A stretch of DNA of 64,000 bases. It comes from Lachnospiraceae bacterium (GTDB taxonomy: Bacteria > Bacillota > Clostridia > Lachnospirales > Lachnospiraceae). The stretch's first letter is position 1. Each line of letters opens with the position of its first letter. The position numbers and the translations under genes were made by a program. Location: NCBI GenBank assembly GCA_017635395.1, contig JAGBLN010000045.1:1-64000 (forward strand). Direction: 5' to 3'. Under the pieces are notes generated by a model. The model saw only the letters and a list, made by a program, of their open reading frames with translations. It was not told the origin of the DNA and did no database searches. Positions 35,852 through 45,762 of the stretch are shown here, piece after piece.

Positions 35852-36110
35852 ATTCTTTCCCTCTCCCCGTAAATGCCATTCCGATGACGCTTTACATAAA
35901 AAAACCGATTCAGCCTTTCCGCGCCACCATTGGCCACCCCCCGGCTTCCTCTTGATTAAAATATACCACCACAGTAGACATAATAAAAGATTTCTTTATA
36001 TCTCTTTTTTCTTGACTCATGGAATAAATGCCCTTAAAATACCTATGTTGCAGCGATAATTCCGTCTGCAATGCAATCATCAAATACGATTTTCCATTAG
36101 GAGGAACAAA

Positions 36111-36710
36111 ATGAACATAGTCTGTTTAGATCTCGAAGGTGTACTTGTACCTGAAATATGGATTGCATTTTCTGAAGCAAGTGGCATACCTGAATTAAAG
36201 CGCACCACCAGGGATGAGCCTGACTATGACAAACTTATGAAATGGCGTATCGGCATCCTCAAAGAGCACGGCCTCGGCCTCAAAGAGATTCAGAACGTTA
36301 TTGCTACCATCGATCCCCTTCCCGGTGCAAAAGACTTCCTTGATGAACTGCGGAGCATAACCCAGGTCATAATAATAAGTGATACATTTTCCGAATTTGC
36401 CACTCCCCTCATGAAAAAACTGGGATGGCCCACCATATTCTGCAATTCCCTTGAGGTTGCCTCAGACGGTGAGATCACAGGATTTAAGATGAGGATTGCC
36501 GACTCAAAACTCACCACAGTAAAGGCACTTCAGTCCATAGGATACGATACCATAGCAAGCGGCGACAGCTACAATGATTTAGCCATGATAAAAGCAAGCA
36601 AATCAGGATTCCTTTTCAGGTCTACAGAACAGATAATCAAAGACAATCCTGAGCTTCCTGCTTTTGAGAACTATGACGAGCTTCTTGATGCAATAAAAAA
36701 AGCTCTGTAA
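36111..36710 (+). CDS. thrH: ThrH: phosphoserine phosphatase / homoserine phosphotransferase
   Basis: The 199-residue HAD protein starts MNIVCLDLEGVLVPEIWIAF, nearly the hallmark of Pseudomonas ThrH. Other matching blocks are RTTRDEPDYDKLMKWR, IIISDTFSEFATPLMKKLGWPTIFCNSLE and SGDSYNDLAMI. In Pseudomonas ThrH hydrolyses phosphoserine and can move its phosphate to homoserine, tying serine and threonine synthesis. The nucleophile is Asp in LDLEG. The ATG has AGGAGG six bases upstream. No other amino-acid synthesis gene is adjacent. Confidence 0.9.
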   Translation: MNIVCLDLEGVLVPEIWIAFSEASGIPELKRTTRDEPDYDKLMKWRIGILKEHGLGLKEIQNVIATIDPLPGAKDFLDELRSITQVIIISDTFSEFATPLMKKLGWPTIFCNSLEVASDGEITGFKMRIADSKLTTVKALQSIGYDTIASGDSYNDLAMIKASKSGFLFRSTEQIIKDNPELPAFENYDELLDAIKKAL

Positions 36711-36898
36711 TAATTTACGGCGGCAGGTACTTGTGAACAAATACTTACTGCCGTAAACATATTAAGTTCTTCTATAAATACAATAAATAAGTACAATATA
36801 TTCAATTCATACGCGCTTTCCCTTGATTTTTGTGGTAAAATTGTATTGTTCTATACAACCTATTTTCATGAAAAAAACAAAAAGGAAGGTATGTGCGT

Positions 36899-38662
36899 AT
36901 GAAATTATTAGACAACGTCAGTGTCCGTGGGAAACTTTTTCTTATTTCGATTCCTCTGTCCATAGCCTTGATAGTCTCCGTGATATTTATGGCTGTTGAG
37001 ATCAGCAGCACAGAGAAGGAAGTGGCTGAAGTTTACTACGATACCCTCTACACAGTTAACAGCAATCTTCTTAATGCGGACCGCGATTTTTACCAGTCTA
37101 TGAAGGGTGCCATGCAGTATTATGACTTTGCTAACGGTTTTACTGCCGCCCCTCCCGAATTCGCAGAAACTCAGCTGCCGGGAGCACTGGACGATTATGA
37201 TTCCAACAAACAACAGGTATATGACAATGTAAATGCAGCTATAGAAGCTGCTAAAGTAAATGATGAGCTTTTCACCCAAATTCCGTCGGCAGACGGCACA
37301 ACCTTTGCCGATGAAGCCGTAAAATTTGAAGAAGATATGGCTGCATGGGAAGCATCCTATAATGTAAAGGATAATACCGGTGACTGGGAAGCATTCCATG
37401 ACACCTTCTCTACAGCAAGAAGTTCCTTAAACAATATGCAGGAGATCACAGAAGCCTGGGCCGAATCCGAGCACAAGGCCCTGGTACTTGAGATCAGGAT
37501 CAAGATCATAGTTATCTCTCTCATCTTTGCAGCGCTGATCGTTATCCTTGCTATTCTGGTACTTCTCGTTATGCACGGGATCCGTTCCGGGATCAACAGG
37601 ATCACAAATGACCTTGAGGAGCTTGCAAAAGGTAACCTTACCATCTCCTACCCTGATGATTCCAGGATAGGAAGAGACGAAATCGGCAAGATCACTATGA
37701 GTGCTAAAAAGCTTACCATGAAGCTTCGTGATGTTATGTCACAGAGCAACAGCATGTCCGGCGAAGTAACCGATACCAGCACAGAACTCGCTGACAGTGC
37801 TTCACAGGCAGCTCAGGCTTCCGGTCAGGTAACCGATGCCGTAACAGAGATCTCCAAGGGTGCCGTATCACAGGCTGAAAGCGTAGAAAGCGCTGCCGGT
37901 AATACAGACGATATCGGAAGAAATATTGAGAATATAACCGAGGCAGTCAGCGAAATGGACCGTTATGCAGAGGAAATGAAGGAAGCCTGCGACAAGTCAA
38001 TGAGCTCACTCGATAAGCTGATTCGCCAGAGTGAGGAAGTTACTGCATCAGTAAAAGATATCGGAGATACCATCAATTCAACCAATGATTCCGCTAAATC
38101 AATATCCGAGTTTACTCAGGCTATCACAGATATCGCTACACAGACTAACCTCCTCTCCCTGAACGCTTCCATAGAGGCAGCACGTGCCGGCGACGCAGGC
38201 CGCGGTTTCGCAGTCGTAGCCGATGAGATACGACAGCTCGCCGACCAGTCCAGCGACAGTGCTGAAAAGATCAAATCCATTGTTGAGCAGCTGTTGGCAG
38301 ATTCCGCTTCCTCCGTAAATGTATTGGAAAAGCTGAATGAAAGCTTCAGTGTACAGGCTGAGCAGCTCGACTCCACCAAGAGCAATATGGAGATCATGTC
38401 CGGTAATGTAGCAAGTGTTAAGGATACATCCTCAAGCATCACCAAACAGGTTATGTCACTGAACGATGCTAAGAACGGACTGATGGAGATCATTTCAGAC
38501 CTGTCCGCAATCTCTGAAGAAAATGCTGCTTCCACTGAAGAAACAAACGCTTCCATGGAAGAGCTTAATGCTACATTTACGATAATAAGCGAATCCGCAG
38601 GAAGATTACAGACACTTGCCGAGGAACTGAGAGAAAATATCAGCTATTTCAAGGTAGAATAG
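36899..38662 (+). CDS. methyl-accepting chemotaxis protein
   Basis: The 587-residue receptor has a first membrane helix at about 10-35, an extracellular, probably four-helix-bundle sensor (about 36-195), a second helix ([25 protein letters not shown]), a HAMP region and a cytosolic MCP signalling domain. The hairpin tip [23 protein letters not shown] region is intact, so it should couple to CheA/CheW. The sensed ligand is unknown. The ATG at 36899 is nine bases after AAGGAAGG; a GTG two codons earlier is a poorer choice. A strong terminator follows, so it stands alone. Confidence 0.93.
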   Translation: MKLLDNVSVRGKLFLISIPLSIALIVSVIFMAVEISSTEKEVAEVYYDTLYTVNSNLLNADRDFYQSMKGAMQYYDFANGFTAAPPEFAETQLPGALDDYDSNKQQVYDNVNAAIEAAKVNDELFTQIPSADGTTFADEAVKFEEDMAAWEASYNVKDNTGDWEAFHDTFSTARSSLNNMQEITEAWAESEHKALVLEIRIKIIVISLIFAALIVILAILVLLVMHGIRSGINRITNDLEELAKGNLTISYPDDSRIGRDEIGKITMSAKKLTMKLRDVMSQSNSMSGEVTDTSTELADSASQAAQASGQVTDAVTEISKGAVSQAESVESAAGNTDDIGRNIENITEAVSEMDRYAEEMKEACDKSMSSLDKLIRQSEEVTASVKDIGDTINSTNDSAKSISEFTQAITDIATQTNLLSLNASIEAARAGDAGRGFAVVADEIRQLADQSSDSAEKIKSIVEQLLADSASSVNVLEKLNESFSVQAEQLDSTKSNMEIMSGNVASVKDTSSSITKQVMSLNDAKNGLMEIISDLSAISEENAASTEETNASMEELNATFTIISESAGRLQTLAEELRENISYFKVE

Positions 38663-38681
38663 TAACACTCAAAAGATTTAA

Positions 38682-38709
38682 GGCACCGCGTCACAGCGGT
38701 GCCTTTTTT
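38682..38709 (+). terminator. terminator of the chemoreceptor gene
   Basis: GGCACCGC and GCGGTGCC form an eight-base-pair GC-rich stem with a six-base loop, followed by six T. It lies 20 bases after the stop codon. Confidence 0.93.
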
Positions 38710-38779
38710 CATTATCCTTACAGTTTGAACAGGAATCACCTCCCATGGTCAGAGTCAGTTCATACCGTTCCGGTTATTT

Positions 38780-39433
38780 TTATCTTCTTTCAAGAATATA
38801 CTTACAAATGGGATTTCCCATGGAAGAAAACTTCTCTTCGTATTCAGTCATCACATTCCCTTGCATCATATCTTTATCCGCATGTAAGTCATATGAAAGG
38901 GCCGTTATCTTAAAGGCGCTTGCCTCTACTTCTTCAACAGCAAAATCAAACAGCGCCCTATTATCAGTCTTGAATTCTATCCGTCCGTCTTTCTTAAGAA
39001 TGCGGTCATAACGTTCCAGAAACTGCCTGCTCTCAAGCCGTCTCTTGGCATGCCGGTCTTTAGGCCAGGGATCCGAAAAGTTAAGATATATCCGGTCTAC
39101 CTCCCCTTCTTCGAACACATCGCAGATATATTCCGCATCCATCCTGATAAAACGAACATTAAGTTCTTCACCCTGTTCTGTCCGCTCTTCCATTTTCTGT
39201 ATGGCGCGCAGGAGCACCGAAGAATACTTTTCAATTCCCAGGTAATTTGCCTCCGGATATTTCTCTGCCATATCCATTATGAACCGGCCCTTCCCCATTC
39301 CGATTTCCAAGCGTATGGGAAGGTCATTTCCGAAAACCTCCTTCCACATACCCTTCTGCGCAGTCTCATCATGAATAACGAAATCGCTTTCTGCTATGAT
39401 ATCTCTTGAACCTGTAATATTTCTTAATCTCAT
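38780..39433 (-). CDS. trmB: tRNA (guanine-N7)-methyltransferase
   Basis: The 217-residue enzyme methylates G46 of tRNAs using S-adenosylmethionine. The SAM-binding motif LEIGMGKGRFI is at about residues 41-51, NYLGIEKYSSVLLRA forms the next part of the site, and the family signature YLNFSDPWPKDRHAKRRL is near residue 120. The start ATG at 39433 has GAGG seven bases upstream. It follows the transglutaminase gene by 18 bases and is probably the last gene of the MoxR cluster transcript. Confidence 0.95.
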   Translation of the reverse strand: MRLRNITGSRDIIAESDFVIHDETAQKGMWKEVFGNDLPIRLEIGMGKGRFIMDMAEKYPEANYLGIEKYSSVLLRAIQKMEERTEQGEELNVRFIRMDAEYICDVFEEGEVDRIYLNFSDPWPKDRHAKRRLESRQFLERYDRILKKDGRIEFKTDNRALFDFAVEEVEASAFKITALSYDLHADKDMMQGNVMTEYEEKFSSMGNPICKYILERR

Positions 39434-39451
39434 ATATGATCCTCTATGCCC

Positions 39452-41671
39452 CTAAAACATCGTCCAGAACAGTCTCAGCCTTTTCTTAATCCCCAAGGTA
39501 TTTATATGTGCCCTCAGTTCTATATTCGCCTTATGCATGCACTCCACAGCCTCCTGCCCCGGAACAGCCCCCTTATAAAGGTATTCCTCGTAACCAGGGA
39601 TAAATCCAAGCAGTTCGGTCGGCGTTACTTTTTCTGCACGGTGCATGAATTCCTCAATAGTCTCTCCTGACTCCATATCCAGGCCAAGGATATGAAGCAG
39701 ATTCATATTTCGCCCAAACATTGTAACAAATTTTTTCTCATCATTCATTAACAAATATTGCAGCCTGCGTATCAGCAATATGACGATCATCAGCAGAAGT
39801 GTCACAATAACTGTTATTACTGCGATTACAGCCGCATAGAACAAAAGGCTTCTGTTATCTTTCTTCCCGCCTCCATCCGATTCATCTGCCACATCAGAAG
39901 AAACCGAATCCTCGGAAACAGTATAGTTAAATGATACACTATCAAGCTCTGCTATATCAGTATCATCCGCAGACTGCCAGTACCTGCTCACCTTATATCC
40001 CGGCGTCGGCTCAAAAGCCACCCATCCTATACCGCTGATATAGCATTCCGGCCAGGCATGGGCTGAATTGCCAGTCACCTCAACTGTTTTGTATTTTTCA
40101 GGAATCACCATGAAGCCCTGTACATATCTGGCAGGTATTCCTTCATATCTTGCAAGCAGTACAAAGGCCGTAGCGTAATACACACAGTATCCCGTTTTCT
40201 TTTCAAAAATCAGATGGTCTAGGAATTCCTCCGCTGTATCAATATCCGGCGGCATTGCACCCGGACTCATGGAATACTCCATGGAAGACAGCAGTCCTTC
40301 GATGCGCCTTAGCTTTTCCATGTCGTTGTCTGCACCTTCCATCAGATCAGCAAGCAGCGCCTCCATTCTCTCTGAAACCTTTGTCTCAGGCAGATATACT
40401 GATTCCATACGTTCCCGGTATTCCAAATAACTCTCATATCTATAAGCAGCATTCTCAGAAACCCCATACTGCTCCGCAACAGAATTCCATACAGCCTCAT
40501 CATCACTACGCTCATCCGTTACCAGCTTTACAAAAGAAGGGCTATTATTATTGATATAGCAATACCGGAGCGAATATGATATCCCCTCATCTGTCCTGTC
40601 ATAATGAAGGTCGCTGCCGGTCTCGCTTATACTTAAGTTTTTATCAGCAGAAGTAAGTTTTACTATTTTATCCGGCGCAAAGATATACTCCGGTGCATCG
40701 TCCTGAAGCTTTATCCTAAGGTCTGCAGTCCTGAAGTACTCATTAGGATCAGCTTCGGGATCCAGCGAGACTCCGTAAACAAGTTCAAGAGTGTCCAGCT
40801 CCCTATCGACATTTTCCTCCGTATAGGTCTTAGCCCATTCCCTGCCTGTAAAACTGTCAAAACTCTTTCCGTAAAGATAAACAGCAAAAGGAACATTGGC
40901 TCCATACCCCACTTCCAGTACAGGATGATCATTAGGCTTGAGTTCCGCACCAAAGCCCGGTTCCTCCGAAAAACCTATAAAGGCATCGCCATAACCCTTG
41001 CCGCTTCCCTTTGCCAGTTTCTTTTCTATTTTGTCTATCTGCTCTGCGGCACTTGCAACGATACGTTTTACAAAGCCCCAGTCATAGGGCTTGTCTGAGT
41101 TTGGAACAAATACGATACCCAAAGCAAAAAGAATGATAAACGGCGAAATAGCGACCAGATGGTCCTTATGTCCCGTATCCCCTGTTTTTTTCCACCTTAT
41201 CTGTATCTCGTCCGCCACAACACAAAATACTGATCCCAACATGAGTGCAACTACCAGCTTATCCGGACTTATCTTCATAATGAGAGCAGCGGCAAGCAGC
41301 GAAATGATCATGCACCCAAGAATGATACGGCCAGCGCTGAAGCTTATCAAAAGCCTTGTTATAGAAAAAGCTGCAGCTGCAATGCAGATGCAAATTAAAA
41401 CGTCAATATTCTCCGTAAGCAGCCTTTCACGGAGTTCCTCCGGACATATAAAGAATACTGCCACAACAGACGAAATAAGGATTCCGCTTAATATAATCTT
41501 GCCTTCCGCCTTAAGGTGCAGCAAGAGAATTCCTGTTGCCGTTACCGCAAATGATATGATTCCTGCCTGAAAATAAACATTTCCGTCACGCCTGTCTGTG
41601 AGATACCATGTGAGCATAGCCATGACAACCGGCAATATATAAACCGTATCATAGAGCATCTTCTTAATCAT
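39452..41671 (-). CDS. transglutaminase-like membrane protein (TgpA type)
   Basis: The 739-residue protein has about six N-terminal membrane helices, a large extracytoplasmic transglutaminase-like domain, a further helix (FYAAVIAVITVIVTLLLMIVILLI) and a C-terminal DUF4129-like cytosolic segment. The Cys-His core is GYCVYYATAFVLLARYEG and NSAHAWPECYI, followed by WVAFEPTPGY. The start ATG shares one base with the DUF58 stop (TGATG), with GGAGG seven bases upstream. MoxR, DUF58 and TgpA genes often form one cluster thought to act on envelope proteins; the target here is unknown. Confidence 0.88.
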   Translation of the reverse strand: MIKKMLYDTVYILPVVMAMLTWYLTDRRDGNVYFQAGIISFAVTATGILLLHLKAEGKIILSGILISSVVAVFFICPEELRERLLTENIDVLICICIAAAAFSITRLLISFSAGRIILGCMIISLLAAALIMKISPDKLVVALMLGSVFCVVADEIQIRWKKTGDTGHKDHLVAISPFIILFALGIVFVPNSDKPYDWGFVKRIVASAAEQIDKIEKKLAKGSGKGYGDAFIGFSEEPGFGAELKPNDHPVLEVGYGANVPFAVYLYGKSFDSFTGREWAKTYTEENVDRELDTLELVYGVSLDPEADPNEYFRTADLRIKLQDDAPEYIFAPDKIVKLTSADKNLSISETGSDLHYDRTDEGISYSLRYCYINNNSPSFVKLVTDERSDDEAVWNSVAEQYGVSENAAYRYESYLEYRERMESVYLPETKVSERMEALLADLMEGADNDMEKLRRIEGLLSSMEYSMSPGAMPPDIDTAEEFLDHLIFEKKTGYCVYYATAFVLLARYEGIPARYVQGFMVIPEKYKTVEVTGNSAHAWPECYISGIGWVAFEPTPGYKVSRYWQSADDTDIAELDSVSFNYTVSEDSVSSDVADESDGGGKKDNRSLLFYAAVIAVITVIVTLLLMIVILLIRRLQYLLMNDEKKFVTMFGRNMNLLHILGLDMESGETIEEFMHRAEKVTPTELLGFIPGYEEYLYKGAVPGQEAVECMHKANIELRAHINTLGIKKRLRLFWTMF

Positions 41672-42837
41672 CACAGCACCTCCCGCAGATCAGCATCAGG
41701 CGCTATCACATGTATCATACAGCGTGGAAGATCCAATGACGTAAAATCCTTTTCGTGGCTAGCGTTTATGATATATACAAGAATAAACACACCGCTCTGA
41801 CCAAGGCTTCGGATAAGATTCTCAGTTTCAGGACTTATGTCATAAAGAACCATTATCAGGATTTTACTGTTTATCACCGCACTGCTTTCCGAAAGCAGTG
41901 CGGCCATCTTCCCCTGCTTATCCTGCATTTGTTCAAAGCGGTACTTGGAAACACGTGAATAAAAAGCGTTGAATCCGTCCGTATCCCTCACAGCGTCCGC
42001 CGACAGTTCATCCTGGTATGAAAAAACGCTGACAGGAGTACGCGCATTCAGATAATACATAGTCAGTGCAATCACCATCTCACATATTTTGTTTTCCAGC
42101 GGAAGATATATTCCCGGATCCTCGGAATACCTTCCGGGTTCCATCGCTATGCTTATGCCCTGTTTTTCTATGCCAACGGTCTGACGGACTAAAAGCTTTC
42201 CCTTTCCTGCGCTTGCACGCCAGTGTATCATTCTGGCATCGTCACCAGGCTGATACTCCCTCACCACCACATCCGGCTCTCCTGTGGCATTATAAGTATC
42301 TGCCATGACACCAAGCGATTCATCTATGGTACCTACACTATCAAGCACAACTATCTTTGGGAGGACCGTTACCCTGAAAGGTTCAGGATTACGGTACGTA
42401 AAGCTAAAGAGATTTAAAAAGTCGCGGATAACAACCTCCTTTACCCCGGCCTCATACTCTCCCCTGTATCTGCATAAGAGTTTCGTATCCCTCTTTATCC
42501 CGGTACGCGGCATAAGCTCATATTCGGCAGAATCATCAACTCCCTCCAACGCAGAAAACCTGCTATAAAAATTCATGCGTACGCTGGTAAATGCAAAATA
42601 ATCCTCGTTCTGAAGCGTGATATAAAAATCAGACAGTTCATCAGCCACCACATGTCTGGAATTCATCCGCTGATAAATCTTAAACCTGAGAAATACAAGA
42701 ATTAAATAAATAAAAGATACTATTGGCACAAGGGTGACCGCAGCAAAAAAACCGTAGCTTACGGTTCCTCCGAAAAAAGATATGCCCACTAAGGACATGA
42801 TCCATAATATGATCAGAATGATCCGGTTCCTCTTCAT
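41671..42837 (-). CDS. DUF58 domain protein
   Basis: The 388-residue protein begins with two membrane helices (about 5-50) and ends in a DUF58 domain, a von-Willebrand-A-like fold. The diagnostic stretch VREYQPGDDARMIHWRASAGKGKLLVRQ is at about residues 190-217. Such proteins accompany MoxR ATPases and are thought to be their client or scaffold at the membrane. It is between moxR (16 bases upstream) and the transglutaminase gene (one-base overlap), so the three are very likely co-translated. Confidence 0.9.
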   Translation of the reverse strand: MKRNRIILIILWIMSLVGISFFGGTVSYGFFAAVTLVPIVSFIYLILVFLRFKIYQRMNSRHVVADELSDFYITLQNEDYFAFTSVRMNFYSRFSALEGVDDSAEYELMPRTGIKRDTKLLCRYRGEYEAGVKEVVIRDFLNLFSFTYRNPEPFRVTVLPKIVVLDSVGTIDESLGVMADTYNATGEPDVVVREYQPGDDARMIHWRASAGKGKLLVRQTVGIEKQGISIAMEPGRYSEDPGIYLPLENKICEMVIALTMYYLNARTPVSVFSYQDELSADAVRDTDGFNAFYSRVSKYRFEQMQDKQGKMAALLSESSAVINSKILIMVLYDISPETENLIRSLGQSGVFILVYIINASHEKDFTSLDLPRCMIHVIAPDADLREVL

Positions 42838-42853
42838 AAAACAATGCTCCGAT

Positions 42854-43798
42854 TCAGTCTTCAGTCTTTTCCATAGGGACTTTAACTTTAAGGATCAGAG
42901 CCTTTAATATGGAATCAACATTCTCCTTCTTTATCTTAGCTTCCGAGGTAAGGCTGAGCCTGTGATGCAGTGTGCATACGGCAACATCCTTGATGTCATC
43001 AGGCTTTACGTAATCTCTCCCCCGCAAAAAAGCGTCTGCCTGTGCAGCCCTTATAAGATATAAAAATGCCCTTGATGAAGCACCGATCACAAACGAAGAT
43101 TCCTTTCTTGTCATATCGATGATATTTCTTGCATACTCAATGACATTATCCTTTATCTGTACTTTTTCAACTTCCCTGCGTAATTTAATGATATCCTCCG
43201 CCGTACAGATACTCCCTATAGCATCGGTTTTCTTGCCTTCAAGGAAGTTCTTCACCATGCGGATCTCTTCATCATGATCCGGATACCCCAGGGAAAGCCG
43301 CATCATAAAACGGTCCAGGGAAGCTTCCGGCAAAGGAAAAGTTCCGATAAATTCAACAGGATTCTGGGTGGCGATCACCATAAAGGGCTCCGGCAGTTTA
43401 TATACCGTTCCGTCAACCGTTACGCTTCCCTCTGCCATTGCCTCAAGCAGTGCGGACTGGGTTTTGGGCGAAGTACGGTTTATCTCATCTGCAAGTATAA
43501 TCTGACGCTGTATAGCGCCTTCCCTGTACTCAAATTCTGAAGTCTTCATATTGAACACAGAAGACCCAACCACGTCCCCCGGCAGCGTATCCGGCGTAAA
43601 CTGAATCCTTCCGAAAGTCATATCAACTGAAGCAGCCAGGGTCTTTGCCAAAGTAGTCTTTCCCACCCCGGGGACATCTTCCAGAAGCACATGGCCTCCT
43701 GCAAGCAGACAGATCAAAAGCTTGTCTGTCACATCGTTTTTTCCAACGAAATATTCGCCTATCTGTTTCTTTAATTTTCCAGCAATATCGTTCTGCAT
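42854..43798 (-). CDS. MoxR-family AAA+ ATPase
   Basis: The 314-residue ATPase carries Walker A EDVPGVGKTTLAK (about 38-50), Walker B IILADEINRTSPKTQSALLEAM and sensor-1 VIATQNP, followed by LPEASLDRFMM. The C-terminal lid domain is present. MoxR proteins act as chaperones that insert cofactors or remodel partner proteins, here presumably DUF58 and the transglutaminase. GGGGAG lies about ten bases before the ATG. It is the first gene of the cluster and the D,D-carboxypeptidase gene diverges from it. Confidence 0.92.
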   Translation of the reverse strand: MQNDIAGKLKKQIGEYFVGKNDVTDKLLICLLAGGHVLLEDVPGVGKTTLAKTLAASVDMTFGRIQFTPDTLPGDVVGSSVFNMKTSEFEYREGAIQRQIILADEINRTSPKTQSALLEAMAEGSVTVDGTVYKLPEPFMVIATQNPVEFIGTFPLPEASLDRFMMRLSLGYPDHDEEIRMVKNFLEGKKTDAIGSICTAEDIIKLRREVEKVQIKDNVIEYARNIIDMTRKESSFVIGASSRAFLYLIRAAQADAFLRGRDYVKPDDIKDVAVCTLHHRLSLTSEAKIKKENVDSILKALILKVKVPMEKTED

Positions 43799-43935
43799 AT
43801 ACTATTGACTCCCCATATAAATTCCGGCATTAATACCCGTTCCATTATAATTGTTTGGCCGCATACGTTCAATACGCGCTATCATATGCTGAATCCGTAT
43901 ATATTGGCAGGCACTCCGCACAAACAATACACTCC

Positions 43936-43964
43936 TTGCATGCCCCATTGTAAAATGCTATAAT
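43936..43964 (+). promoter_or_regulatory. sigma-A promoter of the carboxypeptidase gene
   Basis: TTGCAT (43936-43941) and TATAAT (43959-43964) are 17 bases apart and TG precedes the -10. The leader to the ATG at 44033 is about 60 bases. Confidence 0.75.
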
Positions 43965-44032
43965 CCATTTATGTAAACCGCAGTAATACTGGAATTATCA
44001 ATCTTATAGATTGTTTGTATATTTTGAAACTC

Positions 44033-45724
44033 ATGAATAGAATAATCCCCTTTTGCAAGAATGACACTATGCATGTACTGCGCCGGGCAGGCGTTTTTTT
44101 CTGTGCGGTTGTCATACTGTTAGTAACACAGAGCCAATTCACCCTTGAGGTCTTTGCTACCCAGGAGGAACTCAACCAGGAATCAGAAGACAGGAAAAAA
44201 GAGCCGGTCCAGACAAATGAAATTGAGAACTGGCCCCAGGGGCCTGCCATTGGTGCGGAAGGCGCCATACTGCTGGAAGCAAACACCGGAGCCCTGCTCT
44301 ATGCGAAAAACATTGACGAAAAGCTCTATCCGGCTTCGATAACAAAACTTATGTGCTGCCTGGTCGCAGTTGAAAACTGTGCCTTAGATGAAGTCATCAC
44401 GGTCAATCAGTCAGCCATCGACGCAAATGCCGCAGACGGCTCCAGCATGGGGCTTAAAGCTGGCGAACAGCTTACTCTTGAGGAACTGCTTTACGGGATC
44501 CTCATCAATTCCGCAAACGAAGGCTGTAATGTTGTAGCAGAGCATATTGCAGGCTCTATCGACGCGTATGTGGACATGATGAATGCAAGAGCTGCAGAGC
44601 TTGGCTGTACCGGTACGCATTTTGTCACGGCCAACGGGCTTTACAATGAAGACCACTATACTACAGCCCACGATATGGCGCTTATCGGAGTTGCTTTCTT
44701 TTCACATGACAACCTCTGCCGCATAGCAAGCACTCCCCGCTATACTATTCCTGAAACTGCAACTCACGGCGAACATGTACTTCACTCCAAGAATAAACTC
44801 TATGTCGGCGGTGATTACGAATATGCTGACCTGGTAGGCTCGAAAACAGGTTTCACAAACGCATCAAGGCAGACACTCGTATCCTGTGCGGAGCGTGGCG
44901 GAATGAGGCTTGTAGCCGTGATCCTTAAGGAAGAAAGTCCTCTGCAGTTTGCTGATACCGTAGAACTCTTTGAGTACGGTTTCAACAACTTCTCCATGAT
45001 AGATCCCGATGAATTTGAAACCGGATATACCATAAGCAATTCAGGCTTTTTTAATTCCGGGACTGACATATTCGGCAGCACTGCTCCACTTCTTGCAACG
45101 GCCCCGTCGGCCGGCGTTGTACTGCCGGGAAACCTCACATTTTCAGACCTGTCATCCAGCATAAGCTATGATGACCTTTCTGAAAACGCCATAGCTAAAA
45201 TAGAATACTCCTACGCAGGAGCAAGTCTGGGCAGCACAGACATAGTCTTAAATCCCGAAACGGCATTAAGCTTTAACTTCCAGCTGAAAAATGCCGACGG
45301 AAGTTCCGTCAGTGAAAACCCGTCTGTCACACAGGAGGACGGTACTGTATCAGCCAAAACATCGGTTTCCGATAGTGACGATAATGCCTTAGAAACTGAA
45401 ACTCCTGAAGAAAAGGAAAAAATATATATCAATGTTTATCACGTTCTATTTACAATCTTAGGAATCGCCGGTGCCCTAATCGTACTCTTCATAATCTACA
45501 GGCTCAGCCGCGGATATTTCAGGCACCGCAAACGCCTTGCCCGGATCAAAAGGGAACGAGGAAAGATAATCAAAGACAGAAACAGCCTTCGAAGGGATTT
45601 CCGGAGAAGGAATTCCCACCGTTCCGCCAAGAATACTGATAAGCTGATACTCAAGAGAAAATCAGACGAACATCCCACAAGAAAGCATTCAAGACGAAGG
45701 CCGCCACGAAGAAAACCTAAATAA
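44033..45724 (+). CDS. D-alanyl-D-alanine carboxypeptidase (PBP5/DacF type)
   Basis: The protein has about 563 residues. A signal helix (GVFFCAVVILLVTQ) is followed by the penicillin-binding S11 peptidase domain with the SxxK motif in YPASITKLMC, the SxN motif in INSANEG and KTG in GSKTGFTN. It trims the terminal D-Ala of peptidoglycan stem peptides. After a linker with Ser/Thr/Glu there is a second membrane helix near residue 470 and then a very basic cytosolic tail of about 75 residues (Arg/Lys-rich, e.g. RRRPPRRKPK). That topology, with a C-terminal transmembrane helix and basic tail, is unlike classic PBP5. The start is uncertain: TTG 44015, ATG 44033 and ATG 44069 are in frame and none has a strong Shine-Dalgarno site. 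Confidence 0.9.
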   Translation: MNRIIPFCKNDTMHVLRRAGVFFCAVVILLVTQSQFTLEVFATQEELNQESEDRKKEPVQTNEIENWPQGPAIGAEGAILLEANTGALLYAKNIDEKLYPASITKLMCCLVAVENCALDEVITVNQSAIDANAADGSSMGLKAGEQLTLEELLYGILINSANEGCNVVAEHIAGSIDAYVDMMNARAAELGCTGTHFVTANGLYNEDHYTTAHDMALIGVAFFSHDNLCRIASTPRYTIPETATHGEHVLHSKNKLYVGGDYEYADLVGSKTGFTNASRQTLVSCAERGGMRLVAVILKEESPLQFADTVELFEYGFNNFSMIDPDEFETGYTISNSGFFNSGTDIFGSTAPLLATAPSAGVVLPGNLTFSDLSSSISYDDLSENAIAKIEYSYAGASLGSTDIVLNPETALSFNFQLKNADGSSVSENPSVTQEDGTVSAKTSVSDSDDNALETETPEEKEKIYINVYHVLFTILGIAGALIVLFIIYRLSRGYFRHRKRLARIKRERGKIIKDRNSLRRDFRRRNSHRSAKNTDKLILKRKSDEHPTRKHSRRRPPRRKPK

Positions 45725-45727
45725 ATT

Positions 45728-45755
45728 AATCCCACACAAAATGTGCGGGATTTTT
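45728..45755 (+). terminator. terminator of the carboxypeptidase gene
   Basis: ATCCC-A-CACA and TGTG-C-GGGAT form a nine-base-pair stem with one mismatch and a three-base loop, followed by five T. It lies between two convergent genes and may serve both. Confidence 0.85.
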
Positions 45756-45762
45756 GATGCAA

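Noticed and set aside
36714..36757. Terminator after thrH
   Set aside because: TTTACGG/CCGTAAA pairs with a bulge but there is no U-tract; only a weak structure.
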